Source: CAVXDY01 sp963721335
GTDB taxonomy: Bacteria; Actinomycetota; Thermoleophilia; Miltoncostaeales; Miltoncostaeaceae
Length of the DNA: 64,000 nt
Reading direction: 5' to 3'
Assembly: GCA_963721335.1 (NCBI GenBank)
Contig: CAVRIV010000005.1
Location: 186,001-250,000, forward strand
Position 1 is the stretch's first letter, and each line of letters starts with the position of its first letter. A program made the position numbers and the translations under genes. The notes below the pieces were generated by a model that made no database searches, had not been told where the DNA came from, and saw only the letters and a program-made list of their open reading frames with translations. This document shows, one piece after another, positions 26,233-35,211 of this stretch.

Positions 26233-26766
26233 TCACGACGCCGGGAGGTAGGTCAGGAGGACCACTCCGGAGTCGAACCGCTTCACGTCGTCGAGCTCCA
26301 TCCGGACGGTTCCCCTGTCGCCGAGCACGTGGACGTTTCCCTCGCCCCAGACGAGCGGGTTCAGGTAGACCTCGTACTCGTCGATCAGGCCCTTCTCGGC
26401 GAGGGCGTAGGCGAACTCGCCGCTCCCGTGCATGAACAGGTCACCGTCAACGTCGTCCTTGAGCTTCGGGATCGAGTCCTCGAGGTCCCCCTCGAGGAGG
26501 GTCGCATTCCACTCGAGATCGCCGGACAGGGTGTTGGACCCGACGTACTTCGGCATCGCGTTGACCATGTCCGCCCACTTGCCCGACTGGCTCGGCCAGT
26601 ATCCCGCCAGCCCCTCGTAGGTCTTGCGGCCCAGCACCAGCCCGCTGGACCTCGCCTGACGCTCGAACGAGTAGTCGCCGTGATCTCCGTCCGCCTGCAC
26701 CCACTCGCCGACCGGGTCGATGACGCCATCGACGGTGGCCTGCGTCGTCGCGATCAGCTTTCCCAT
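26233..26766 (-). CDS. RibD C-terminal/dihydrofolate reductase-like protein
   Basis: Small cytosolic NADPH-dependent reductase-fold protein of 177 residues. The amino end MGKLIATTQATVDGVID, then GLVLGRKTYEGLAGYWP and DLFMHGSGEFAYALAEKGLI, ending RFDSGVVLLTYLPAS, are hallmarks of the YwjB/YyaP group. These proteins share the dihydrofolate reductase fold but their substrates are largely unknown. AAGGAG eight bases before ATG 26766 supports the start. Monocistronic. Confidence 0.88.
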   Translation of the reverse strand: MGKLIATTQATVDGVIDPVGEWVQADGDHGDYSFERQARSSGLVLGRKTYEGLAGYWPSQSGKWADMVNAMPKYVGSNTLSGDLEWNATLLEGDLEDSIPKLKDDVDGDLFMHGSGEFAYALAEKGLIDEYEVYLNPLVWGEGNVHVLGDRGTVRMELDDVKRFDSGVVLLTYLPAS

Positions 26767-26868
26767 CTCGATTCTCCTTGGTCAGGGGAGCTCCGTCTGA
26801 GCCACCTCTACCCATAAAGACGAACGGGGGCGTGCCGATTCGACGTTTTTCGCGCTGCTCGGCCTCGA

Positions 26869-27528
26869 TCATCTCGTGGGTGCTGCGCAGGAGGACGCTG
26901 GCGACGCCGCCCGCTCGGCGCGCTTGAGGTTCTGCGGCAGGTCGTGGACGCCGACCTTCGCGAAGAGCGAGCGCACGTGGCTCTTCACGCCCGGCAGCGA
27001 CAGGTGCAGCGCGGCGGCGATCGCCCCGTTGCTCGCCGGCACAGCGCCCGCCCCGGGCTGGAGCAGCGGCCGGCACAGCTCGACGAGCACGCGGCGCTCG
27101 GCCTCGGTCACCCGTTCCGGCGGCGCGAGCGAGACCGCCGTGCTGTCGTCAACCACCATCGCCGGATGACGGAACAGGATCGACGTCGCGCCCACCCGCA
27201 GCACGTCGCGGTCGGCGAGGCGGCGGTGGCGGCGGACGCGCTCTCCGTTGACGTAGGTGCCGTTGCGCGACATGCCGTCGTCGACGACCGCCCAGCCCGC
27301 GGCCTCGGCCTCGAGCAGGGCGTGCGACCGGGAGACCTCGGCGTCCCCCTCGAGCGCGACCTCGTTCCCCGCGGTACGGCCGATCCGCACGCGCTCGGTG
27401 AGCCCCAACGGCACGATCCGGAGATCGCCGTAGGCGTCGCGATAGACGAGGAACGGCCCGCCGGCCTGCTCGGCGACGAGCAGCGCGGCCCGTTCGGACG
27501 GCGACATCGAGTGTGCGAGAAGCTCCAC
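26869..27528 (-). CDS. FHA-domain protein with carboxyl-terminal HTH-like region
   Basis: Predicted cytoplasmic signalling protein of about 219 residues. The forkhead-associated phosphothreonine-binding domain spans about residues 45-120: RVRIGRTAGNEVALEGDAEV, SRSHALLE and DGMSRNGTYVNGERV. The carboxyl part (TEAERRVLVELCRPLL, then SNGAIAAALHLSLPGVKSHV) resembles a GerE-type HTH, so it may couple Ser/Thr phosphorylation to DNA binding. Start is GTG 27528 or ATG 27507; neither has a strong ribosome site. No kinase gene is nearby. Confidence 0.82.
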   Translation of the reverse strand: MELLAHSMSPSERAALLVAEQAGGPFLVYRDAYGDLRIVPLGLTERVRIGRTAGNEVALEGDAEVSRSHALLEAEAAGWAVVDDGMSRNGTYVNGERVRRHRRLADRDVLRVGATSILFRHPAMVVDDSTAVSLAPPERVTEAERRVLVELCRPLLQPGAGAVPASNGAIAAALHLSLPGVKSHVRSLFAKVGVHDLPQNLKRAERAASPASSCAAPTR

Positions 27529-27657
27529 AACCTGAGTAATAGGGGATCGTCCAGTGGCGCACCACCGGCCTCCGGGTAGATCGCCCCCCACCTGCGTCCG
27601 ACGCTCCGATGGCCGTACGGCCCCGCACCTTGACGCTCTCCACCGGACGCCGGTGGT

Positions 27658-28710
27658 ATGTGCGGTGTGAGCGGTCGTGGGGCTCCCGTCCCGGTTCGTC
27701 GCTGCGCCGTGTGCCGGGCGCCGGCCGTGGCCCTGCTCTGCAGCGCCGAGAGCATCGGTCGCGATCTCGTGCGCGCCCGCCGCGGAGTCGATGGGTTCCT
27801 CCACGACGACGCCAGGGCCGTCTACTGGTGCGGATCGTGCGGGAGCGCATGCCGGGATCCTCTTACGAGTCCACGGCGATGACAAGGCCCGCTACCGGCG
27901 CTGCCGCTATCGGACGGACACGCTCGACGAGCTGTGCCGAAAGGGCCGGGCCGAGCTCGATCGCAAGGCCGGCCGCCTCCGGGCGCGCGGCGTGGTCGCC
28001 GGCGCCCGGCTGCTCGAGATCGGAAGCTACGGCGGCGCCTTCCTGGAGCTCGCCCACCAGGCGGGCTGCCGTGCGACGGGCATCGACATCAACCCCGACG
28101 TGGTCGCCCACTGCCGGGCGCGCGGCTTTGACGTCCGCTGCGAGGCTTCGAGCCGGGTCGCTTCGAGGCCGGCGAGTTCGACGGGGTCTGGATCCTGAAC
28201 TGCTTCGAGCAGCTGCCCGACCACGCGCGCGTGCTCGCCGGGGCGGCACGGCTCCTTCGCCCCGGCGGGACGCTGGTGATCCGAACCCCGAACGCCGAGT
28301 TCCTGCGGCTTCTGTATGCAAGGCGCGCCGGCGCGCTCCTTGGCCCGGTCGCAAGAGCGAACGCTCTCCTCGGAGTGCCGTTTGCGAAGTGCTTCTCGGC
28401 GGCGGCGTTGATCCGGGCGATCGAGGAGCACGGCCTGAGCGTCGAGGCGGTGGAGGGCCAGGAGTTCTCGTCGGTTGCGCCCGCGCGCTGGGCGCGCTGG
28501 TGGGGGCTACGTCGCGGGCTGCGGGTCGCCGCCTACCGGGTCGGCTCGGTCGCCGTGCGCCGTCCCCTGTTCCCGTGGCTGGAGGTGACCGCCCGGCGCA
28601 CGGGGCGACGCGACGCTGTCGATGGCGGGTCGCCAGGCGATGCCGGAAACGGATGCACTCCTTGTCCCGTGAGGAAGGCGCGGGAGCCGCTTCGCTCTCC
28701 CGGGGACTAG
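27658..28710 (+). CDS. Class I SAM-dependent methyltransferase with zinc-binding amino end, frame-broken
   Basis: Methyltransferase of about 350 residues after correction. Amino-terminal CxxC pairs (RRCAVCRAP and YWCGSCGS) form a zinc-binding motif like that of sugar C-methyltransferases. The SAM site is ARLLEIGSYGGAFLELA with ATGIDINPDVVAHC following. Then, in the first frame again, LLRPGGTLVIRTPNAEFL. Frames change near 27855 and 28155. It begins at ATG 27658; its stop overlaps the convergent nitrilase gene by four bases. Substrate unknown. Confidence 0.75.
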
Positions 28711-29603
28711 ACGGCGCTCAGGTCGGGTCGGTCGTAGTGGCCGGCGGTGTCGAGCACACGCCTGGCGCCCAGGATCAGGTCGAGGTCGCAGTCGGCGTAC
28801 AGGATCTCCTCGCGATCGTGCACGGGCCCGGCCAGGATGTTGCCCCAGGGGTCGCAGATCACGCTGCCACCCGTGAACTGGACCTCGGGGCAGCCGGCGA
28901 GCTCCTCGCGCAGCGGGAAGTCCTCGGGGAAGTCCGCGGTGCGGAGGTACTGCACGGCCGACAGGACGAATGCGCCCGCCTCGAAGGCGAACGTCCGCAT
29001 CGCGGCCACCCAGATGTCGCGGTCATCGGCGGTGGGTGCCACGTAGAAGTCCACCCCCTCCTGGTGGAGGTGGCGGCGGGCGGCGGGCATGAAGTTCTCC
29101 CAGCAGATCAGCCCCCCGAGGCGACCGAATTCCGCCTGCACGACCCCCAGGTCGTCGCCCGGCCCCTGGCCCCAGAAGATGCGCTCGTGCATCGTCGGCA
29201 CGAGCTTTCGGTGGCGGCGGGCCAGGCGGCCATCGGGCGCGAACCACAGGAGAGTGTTCCAGAGGGTGCCGGGGCGGCTGTCCTCGCGCTCGTTGACCCC
29301 GATCGCGACCCAGGCCTCGGCACGGCGCGCGGCGTCGCCGAGGGCGGCGGCGAGGGGTCCGTCCGCGTCGACCGCGTTGTCCCAGAGCCGGCGATGCAGC
29401 TCGACCGAGCGCGGGGAGACGATGAGGCCGTAGTGATGCCCCCAGCATGAGCGGGGCATGATCGGGACGAAGCCCTCGGGCAGCGCGACCAGCTTCGCGC
29501 CGCCCGCGGCCGCCTCGGCGACCAGGGCGCAGGCCTTCTCCACCGAAGCCGGGCCGTCCAGCACGACGGGCGTCGCCTGCACCACCGCCACGCGGACCTT
29601 CAT
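28707..29603 (-). CDS. Nitrilase-superfamily carbon-nitrogen hydrolase
   Basis: Cytosolic hydrolase of 298 residues close to true nitrilases (nitrile to carboxylic acid). The Glu-Lys-Cys triad is visible: VALPEGFVP, RRHRKLVPTMHER and GGLICWENFMP. Length is slightly short for nitrilases (about 310-340) but all core blocks are present. Start ATG 29603. It is followed convergently by the methyltransferase gene; no aldoxime or amidase genes are adjacent, so the physiological substrate is open. Confidence 0.9.
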   Translation of the reverse strand: MKVRVAVVQATPVVLDGPASVEKACALVAEAAAGGAKLVALPEGFVPIMPRSCWGHHYGLIVSPRSVELHRRLWDNAVDADGPLAAALGDAARRAEAWVAIGVNEREDSRPGTLWNTLLWFAPDGRLARRHRKLVPTMHERIFWGQGPGDDLGVVQAEFGRLGGLICWENFMPAARRHLHQEGVDFYVAPTADDRDIWVAAMRTFAFEAGAFVLSAVQYLRTADFPEDFPLREELAGCPEVQFTGGSVICDPWGNILAGPVHDREEILYADCDLDLILGARRVLDTAGHYDRPDLSAV

Positions 29604-29628
29604 GGAGCGGCTCCGCGTGATCGATGCA

Positions 29629-31396
29629 TCAAAGGTCGCCATCGGAGAGCTCGCGCGTCCGATGCGCCCCGGTGCTCACCCGTTCTCCGCTCAGCGGACG
29701 GGAGGTCGGCTCGGTGGGCAGCGGGAGGTGCAGCCGCTCGTCGGCCAAGAGGCTCTGGACGAGCTGCGCCGCGATGGCGCCCGCTCCGACCGCGGAGGCC
29801 ACGCGTTTCACCGAGCCGTGCCGCACGTCTCCCGCCGCCACCACTCCGGGCATGCTCGTCTCGAACGAGAGCGGCGGGCGCTCCAGCGGCCAGTGGTCGC
29901 CGTCGAGGAGCTCCGCGCCGGTGAGCAGGAACCCGTGCGCGTCTCTGGCGATGTCCGCGGGCAGCCAGTCGGTGTGGGGGCGGGCCCCGATCAACACGAA
30001 GAGGGCGTCGGCGGCGAGCGTCTCCGCTTCCCCGGTGGCGCCGTTGCGGAGGACCAGATGCTCGAGACCGCCGTCGCCGCCGCCGCCGACCACCGCGGTG
30101 TCCGTGCGCACCTCCACGTTCGGCGTCGCCGCGATCGCTCGCACCAGGTAGTGCGACATCCCGGCCCCGAGCGACCGCGCGCGCACGACGAGGGTGACGC
30201 GTCGCGCGTAGCGCGCGAGGTGCAGAGCCGCCTGCCCGGCCGAGTTCCCGCCCCCGGCGATGTAGACGTCCTTGCCGCTCAGCCCGGGAGCCTCCGAGGC
30301 GGGCCCGCCGTAGAAGACGCCCGCGCCGTGAAAGGCCTCCAGCGAGGGGACGTCCAACCGGCGGTAGCTGGCGCCGGTGGCGAGGATCACCGCCCTGGCG
30401 GCGACGTGCCGCCCGTCCGCGAGTGACACGCTGAGCCGGTCCCCGGAGCGGGTGAGGGCGGTCGCTCGATGCATGAGCACGAAGCTCGCCCCGAAGACCG
30501 ACGCCTGCTCGTAGGCCTGCTCGGCGAGCCGGCTACCGCTGACGCCCTTGGGAAAGCCGAGGTAGTTGCGGATCAGGGAGCTCGACCGGGCCTGGCCACC
30601 GAGGCCGCCCTCATCCACCACGAGGACGCGCAGTCCCTCGGAGGCGGCGTAGACGGCCGCCGACAACCCGGCCGGCCCCGCGCCGACGATGACGACGTCG
30701 GAGGTGCGCTCATCGAACCCCGCCGGGGCCCCTGCGGCCTCGGCGATCTGGGCGTTGGATGGGTCGCTGAGGACCCGGCCATCGGGAAGCAGCATCAGCG
30801 GCAGCGTCGCGTCGGTCCCTGTCCTGGCGAGCAGCTCGCGCCCCTCGTCCGATTCCGCCAGGACGAACGTGTGCGGGACCACGCAGCGCTCGAAGACCCC
30901 CCTCAGCTCGAAGGCCCGGCCCGACCACGTCTCGGCGACGATGTGAACCGTGTGCGGAACGAGGGCACGATCCCTCGCCCACTCGAGCAGGAAGCTCGAC
31001 ACGGCTTCGTGGAAGACCTCGTCGTGGGAACCCGCCGGCCTGGGCACGTAGTAGTCGATGCGCCCAAGGGCCATCGAGTCGCGGACCGCGTCGGCGATCG
31101 GCCGATCCGTCCACAGCGGCCGGCGGAACCAACAGCGCACGCTTGGCGTGCGAGTGAAGCCGGCGCACCTGCTCGAGCAGGTGACCGCCCGAGCCCCGCG
31201 AGAACGACGTGGCCGCGAGCACCAGCGCCACCTCCTCGCCGCCCTGCGCGAGCCCCTCCAGCGTCCGCACGGCCTCGTCCGGATCGGCGAGACACTCGAC
31301 GCGATAGTCGCGTGCGTACCGTTGGACGAGCTGGGTCTCGAGGTTCTCGAGGGCCTCCCGATCCTCGTCGACCGCGATCAGGAGCGGTTGGCGCAT
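29629..31396 (-). CDS. Receiver-thioredoxin-FAD oxidoreductase fusion (thioredoxin reductase-like), one frame break
   Basis: About 588 residues after correction. Residues 1-130 resemble a response-regulator receiver (PLLIAVDEDREALENLETQL). A central thioredoxin-like segment follows (VFERCVVPHTFVLAESDEGR). From about residue 215 a TrxB-like flavoprotein takes over: VVIVGAGPAGLSAAVYAASE, then VYIAGGGNSAGQAALHLARY and SMPGVVAAGDVRHGSVKRV. The redox CxxC of thioredoxin reductase is absent; the stretch is GVFYGGPASEAPGLSGKDV. The frame break is near 31140. Known fused homologues also lack the pair. Role likely redox-linked signalling, electron acceptor unknown. Confidence 0.85.
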
Positions 31397-31553
31397 CGTC
31401 TCCCTACGCTACCGCCCCGGCCGGGTGCGCTGCCACAGCATCGAGGCAGGTCGGTGCTCGTCCCGGCTCCAGGACGTCACGCCGCTGTGCCATGAGTATG
31501 CATCGCGCCGCGTTGGTAGCCTGCCCCCGTTACCTTCCTCCCCCGGAGGCGTC

Positions 31554-32036
31554 ATGGCCCAGGAGATCCTCATCGCGGGCGGCCCGAATCGGGCCAAGGT
31601 ACGCAATCCGTGGGGGGTCTTCGGGCTCCTCCTGATCACGCTCGGGATCTACACGATCTGGTGGTGGTACTACGTCAACCGGGAGATGCGCGACTACGGC
31701 CACGCGACCGGCAACGACCTCGGCCAGAACCCGACGAACTCGGCCCTCGCCTGGTTCCCCGGGTCCCTGATCATCGTGCCCCACATCGTCACCTCCTGGA
31801 GGGGCACCCTGCGGGCCCAGTCGGCCCAGCGCATCGCCGGCGTCACCCTGCTGAGCGGGTGGATCGCGCTGATCCTCTACATCCTCCTCAACGTCGCCTT
31901 CCCGTCCTACATCCAGAGCGAATTGAACAAGGTATGGCGCCAGGTGGGCACTCCGCTGCCCGGCGAGTCGCTTCCGGCCCAGCCCGGGGAGATGCCCTCG
32001 CCGCAGCAGGATCCGCCGCCTCCGTCGGAGTCCTGA
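31554..32036 (+). CDS. DUF4234 membrane protein
   Basis: Membrane protein of 160 residues. The DUF4234 signature is WGVFGLLLITLGIYTIWWWY followed by VNREMRDYG, and two further hydrophobic helices follow (LIIVPHIVTSWRG region, LLSGWIALILYILLNVA). The tail is Pro/Gln/Ser-rich and probably disordered. GGAGG five bases before ATG 31554 fixes the start. Function of the family is unknown. Confidence 0.88.
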   Translation: MAQEILIAGGPNRAKVRNPWGVFGLLLITLGIYTIWWWYYVNREMRDYGHATGNDLGQNPTNSALAWFPGSLIIVPHIVTSWRGTLRAQSAQRIAGVTLLSGWIALILYILLNVAFPSYIQSELNKVWRQVGTPLPGESLPAQPGEMPSPQQDPPPPSES

Positions 32037-32121
32037 GCGACCGGGCAGCATGAGGTCGCGGAGCGAGGGCGCGAGACCTACCGGCCCTCGCCGCGCATCC
32101 CACGGCCCGAGCCGAGCGCGC

Positions 32122-32406
32122 TCAGGCGTTCATCGCGACCTCGCCCACGTGCACCTCGGGCGCGCTGACCGACAGGTGCCCCAGATTGGTGGCGATGTAG
32201 TTGCGCGCGATCTCGTTCGAGGCCTCAGCGCCGGCCTGATCGTCGCAGACCGTGATGGAGGTCGCGCTCACCGGCCCGGTCTTGACGATGTAGTAGCTGC
32301 GGAAGCCCTTGATCTCGCCGAAGAGGCCGACGATCTCGTCCTTGTGCTCGGCGACGGCGTCGGCCAGGCCCTCTGCTTCGCTGTAGATGCGGATGGTCGC
32401 GTACAT
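32122..32406 (-). CDS. Small ferredoxin-fold (ABM-like) protein
   Basis: 94 residues beginning MYATIRIYSEAEGLADAVAE, with FRSYYIVKTG and an alternating beta pattern that fits the dimeric alpha+beta-barrel fold of antibiotic-biosynthesis-monooxygenase-like proteins. No catalytic residue can be singled out. ATG 32406 has AAGGGGAA upstream. It is divergent from the SnoaL-like gene at 32523. Function unknown. Confidence 0.7.
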   Translation of the reverse strand: MYATIRIYSEAEGLADAVAEHKDEIVGLFGEIKGFRSYYIVKTGPVSATSITVCDDQAGAEASNEIARNYIATNLGHLSVSAPEVHVGEVAMNA

Positions 32407-32522
32407 GGGTTCCCCTTGGGTTCGAAGTCGGGCTGACCCTCGCCCACGCGGCGCTCGGGAGCAAGCCGCCGCCGTGGGGGCCCGGCATACACTCCCGCCG
32501 ACCAGCGACGGCGGGAGGAGAC

Positions 32523-32930
32523 ATGGACCACACGGCCACCCTGCGACGGGCGTACGACCTGATCAACGCCCACGACATCGACGCCTTCGGCGAGATCCTG
32601 GCCGACGACTTCGTCGAGCACGAGGAGCTTCCCGCCGGCAGTCCGACGAGGGAAGGGGTCATGGACTTCTTCCGCATGCAGATCGCGGCATTCCCCGACC
32701 TCGCGATGACGGTCGAGGACGTCGTGGACGGCGGCGACAAGCTCGTGGCCCGGGTGCGATTCACCGGGACGCACGAGGGCGACTTCATGGGGATGCCGGC
32801 CACCGGACGGAGTGTCGACGTGGCGGTCATCGACATCATGCGCTTCGGCGACGACGGCCTCGTGCACGAGCACTGGGGCGTGTTCGACGCGATGGCCATG
32901 ATGCAGCAACTCGGCGCCGGGGCCGCCTGA
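32523..32930 (+). CDS. SnoaL-like (ester cyclase type) protein
   Basis: Intact 135-residue NTF2-fold protein. MDHTATLRRAYDLINAHDID opens the cone-shaped barrel; the family signature is FTGTHEGDFMGMPATGRSVD, with HEHWGVFDAMAMMQQLG at the end. GGGAGGAG precedes ATG 32523. It is a paralogue of the frame-broken gene at 4819-5240. Substrate unknown. Confidence 0.88.
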   Translation: MDHTATLRRAYDLINAHDIDAFGEILADDFVEHEELPAGSPTREGVMDFFRMQIAAFPDLAMTVEDVVDGGDKLVARVRFTGTHEGDFMGMPATGRSVDVAVIDIMRFGDDGLVHEHWGVFDAMAMMQQLGAGAA

Positions 32931-32943
32931 GGCCTGACCAGCG

Positions 32944-33192
32944 TCAACCCTCCCGCTCTCGCGAGAGTCGGACGATGCCCCACGCCGAGACCAGCGCCCA
33001 GACGCCTTCCAGCAGCAGGAAACCCCATTGGCGCTCGTACCAGGCCAACACGGTGAGGACGGCCGAGCCAACCAGGTTGAGGACGAGGTAGACCTGGGAA
33101 CGCACGGAGAGCTTGTCGAGCTGCGCGGCGGCGAAGGCGGCGAGGATGAGGAGGGCGCCGCCGATTTGAATGATCTGGTCCGGATCAGGCAT
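32944..33192 (-). CDS. CBU_0592-like small membrane protein
   Basis: 82 residues with three hydrophobic helices: IIQIGGALLILAAFAAAQL, VYLVLNLVGSAVLTVLAWY and LLLEGVWALVSAWGIVRL. This matches the small CBU_0592-type membrane domain found alone or fused to channels. Its start overlaps the end of the XRE-cupin regulator gene by eight bases, so it is probably co-transcribed with it. Function unknown. Confidence 0.8.
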   Translation of the reverse strand: MPDPDQIIQIGGALLILAAFAAAQLDKLSVRSQVYLVLNLVGSAVLTVLAWYERQWGFLLLEGVWALVSAWGIVRLSREREG

Positions 33193-33760
33193 GGAGATGC
33201 AGCCGCTCGCCCTCCGGCCCGACGATCATGATGAGCTCCACGGGGCCGTCGACCGCGCCGAACCAGTGCGGCGTCCAGGTCGAGAATTCGACGGCCTCGC
33301 CCGGCTCGATCGTGAAGGCCTGATCGCCGAGCAGCAGCCGCAGAGACCCTCTGACGACGTAGAGCCAGTCGAGTCCCTCATGCACGGGCAACACGTCCGG
33401 CGGTGTGCGCCGCTCCGGGCTGATGTCGATCCGGTAGGCGTGCGTGCCGGCGGGCCCGAGGCGGGTGAGCGGCCACACCGTCATGCCGTCGTACGTGCGC
33501 GGCCGTTCGCGAACGCGCGGGTCCTGAAGGGGCGGGGAGCCGAGCAGCTCGTCGGCGCTCACGCCGAGCGCGGCGGCCAGGGCGGGAAGGTGGTCGAGGG
33601 CCAGGCGGCGCTTGCCGGCTTCGAGGCGGCTGAGCGTCGAGATGTCGATGCTCGCCCGCTCGGCGACCTGCCGGAGCGTCAGCCCCCGCTCCGTGCGCAG
33701 CTCCCGGAGCCGCCGGCGGACGCGCACGTCGACGGGCTCCTCGGGTGTCTTTGCCTTCAT
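33185..33760 (-). CDS. XRE-family regulator with cupin sensor domain
   Basis: Transcription factor of 191 residues. The amino-terminal XRE helix-turn-helix is LRELRTERGLTLRQVAERAS followed by ISTLSRLEAGKRRLALDHLP. The carboxyl cupin barrel has VHEGLDWLYVVRGSLRLLLG and IEPGEAVEFSTWTPHWFGA. These proteins usually repress a neighbouring gene in response to a small ligand held in the cupin. It is divergent from the thioredoxin-reductase-like gene 47 bases away, and a perfect palindrome covers its own start codon (33750-33766), consistent with autoregulation. Confidence 0.92.
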   Translation of the reverse strand: MKAKTPEEPVDVRVRRRLRELRTERGLTLRQVAERASIDISTLSRLEAGKRRLALDHLPALAAALGVSADELLGSPPLQDPRVRERPRTYDGMTVWPLTRLGPAGTHAYRIDISPERRTPPDVLPVHEGLDWLYVVRGSLRLLLGDQAFTIEPGEAVEFSTWTPHWFGAVDGPVELIMIVGPEGERLHLHA

Positions 33761-33766
33761 GGCAAA
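33750..33766. promoter_or_regulatory. Palindromic operator candidate, XRE-cupin regulator
   Basis: Perfect inverted repeat TTTGCC-N5-GGCAAA spanning the ATG of the regulator. A TTGACA hexamer (33772-33777), readable as a -35 for the divergent flavoprotein gene, begins six bases further on; no good -10 is visible. Binding here could block both genes. Confidence 0.5.
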
Positions 33767-33807
33767 TCAGTTTGACACCTCGCGGCGGCGCGTGCCACCG
33801 TGGCGAC

Positions 33808-34770
33808 ATGGACACGACCTGGGACTGCATCGTCGTCGGCGCGGGTGCCGCCGGCCTGAGCGCCGCGCTGGTGCTCGGCCGCGCCCGGCGGCGGACGCTC
33901 GTCATCGACGCGGGAGGCCCGAGCAACCGCGACGCTCATGGCATCGGCGGCCTGCTCGGCCACGACGGTCGTCCGCCGGCCGAGCTCTACGCCGCCGGGC
34001 GCGACGAGCTCGCGGCCTACCCCACCGTGCGGCTGCGGTCCGGCGAGGTCGTGGGGGCCGAGCGGCGCGGCGCGGGCTTCACGCTCGAGCTGGCCGACGG
34101 CTCACGCGAGGCGGCGCGGCGCGTGCTGCTCGCCACGGGCATGGACTACCGCGTCCCCTCGCTCCCCGGGATCGCGGAGCGGTGGGGCCGATCGGTGTTC
34201 CATTGCCCGTTCTGCCACGGATGGGAGGTCCGCGACCAGCCCCTCGGAGTGCTCGACCGGGGCGCGACGGGCGTGCGCCGGGCGCTCCTGCTGCGGTTCT
34301 GGAGCGACGACGTGACGATGCTCGCCGACGGCCCTGCCGGGCTCGACTCGCAGGACGCCGAGCGGCTGCGCGCGGCGGGGGTCACGGTCGACGAGCGCGC
34401 CGTCGCCGGGCTGCGCGGGCCGGACAGCACGTTGACGGCCGTCGTCTTCGCCGACGGCGGCGAGCTCCCGTGCCGAGGACTGCTCGTGCCCGTCACGCTG
34501 CACCAGCGCTCCACCCTCGCCGAGCAGCTCGGCGCGGCGACCACCGGCCCGGGGCCGATCCTCGTCGACGCCGTCGAGGTCGACCCCATGTGCCACACCA
34601 GCGTGCCCGGGCTCTTCGCCGCGGGCGACGTGAGCACGCAGGGGATGCCGTCCGTGGCGAACGCGGTCGCGGCGGGCTCGAACGCCGCGGCCATGATCGT
34701 CCACGACCTGATGGCCGACGCCCACGGGCTCACGTCGGAGCACGCCGGGGTGCTCACATCGGGATCGTGA
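33808..34770 (+). CDS. Thioredoxin reductase-like NAD(P)/FAD-dependent oxidoreductase
   Basis: Flavoprotein of 320 residues. FAD motif DCIVVGAGAAGLSAALVLGR, redox-active pair in FHCPFCHGWEVRDQPLGVL (CxxC), and VPGLFAAGDVSTQGMPSVAN at the second FAD contact. The NADP motif after the CxxC is poor (VLDRGATGVRRALLLRF), so pyridine-nucleotide use is uncertain, as in ferredoxin- or flavin-linked relatives. Start ATG 33808. It is divergent from the XRE-cupin regulator, the likely repressor. The 3' end overlaps the convergent VOC gene. Confidence 0.88.
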   Translation: MDTTWDCIVVGAGAAGLSAALVLGRARRRTLVIDAGGPSNRDAHGIGGLLGHDGRPPAELYAAGRDELAAYPTVRLRSGEVVGAERRGAGFTLELADGSREAARRVLLATGMDYRVPSLPGIAERWGRSVFHCPFCHGWEVRDQPLGVLDRGATGVRRALLLRFWSDDVTMLADGPAGLDSQDAERLRAAGVTVDERAVAGLRGPDSTLTAVVFADGGELPCRGLLVPVTLHQRSTLAEQLGAATTGPGPILVDAVEVDPMCHTSVPGLFAAGDVSTQGMPSVANAVAAGSNAAAMIVHDLMADAHGLTSEHAGVLTSGS

Positions 34771-35173
34771 CCTGGGTGAGCCGCAGGTGGTTCCCCGAGG
34801 GGTCGCGGAAGCCCGCGTCGATGCCGTAGGGGCGCTCCTCGGGCGTCTCGACGAACTCCACGCCGCGGCCGCTCATCTCCTCGTAGTCCGCCCGGCAGTC
34901 GTCCGTGGTGAGGAAGACGGTGCCGGCGAAGCCCTTGGCCATCAGGTCGCGCACCTCGCCGGCCGTGCCGTCGTCCATCACCGGCGGGCCGGGCACGGCC
35001 ATCAGCACGATCGAGACGTCCTCCTGGCCGGCGGGACTCACGGTGAGCCACCGGAAGTCGCCCATCTCGGGGAGCGTCACGTCGGCGCGCACCTCCATGC
35101 CGACCTTCTCGGTGTAGAACGCGAGAGCCTCGTCCTGGTCGTGGACCCAGAGCTGCGCGTTGGCGATCTTCAT
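34754..35173 (-). CDS. VOC-family (glyoxalase-fold) protein
   Basis: 139 residues with the paired beta-alpha-beta-beta-beta modules of the vicinal-oxygen-chelate fold: NAQLWVHDQDEALAFYTEKV at the start and GIDAGFRDPSGNHLRLTQV at the end, the latter typical of lyase/bleomycin-resistance relatives. It carries the Glu/His-type metal positions only in part. Start ATG 35173. It lies just downstream of an AraC regulator on the same strand, a frequent pairing. Confidence 0.88.
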   Translation of the reverse strand: MKIANAQLWVHDQDEALAFYTEKVGMEVRADVTLPEMGDFRWLTVSPAGQEDVSIVLMAVPGPPVMDDGTAGEVRDLMAKGFAGTVFLTTDDCRADYEEMSGRGVEFVETPEERPYGIDAGFRDPSGNHLRLTQVTIPM

Positions 35174-35211
35174 CGTGTCCCCCGTTCGTCGTCGGAAATC
35201 GTGGGGCGATG

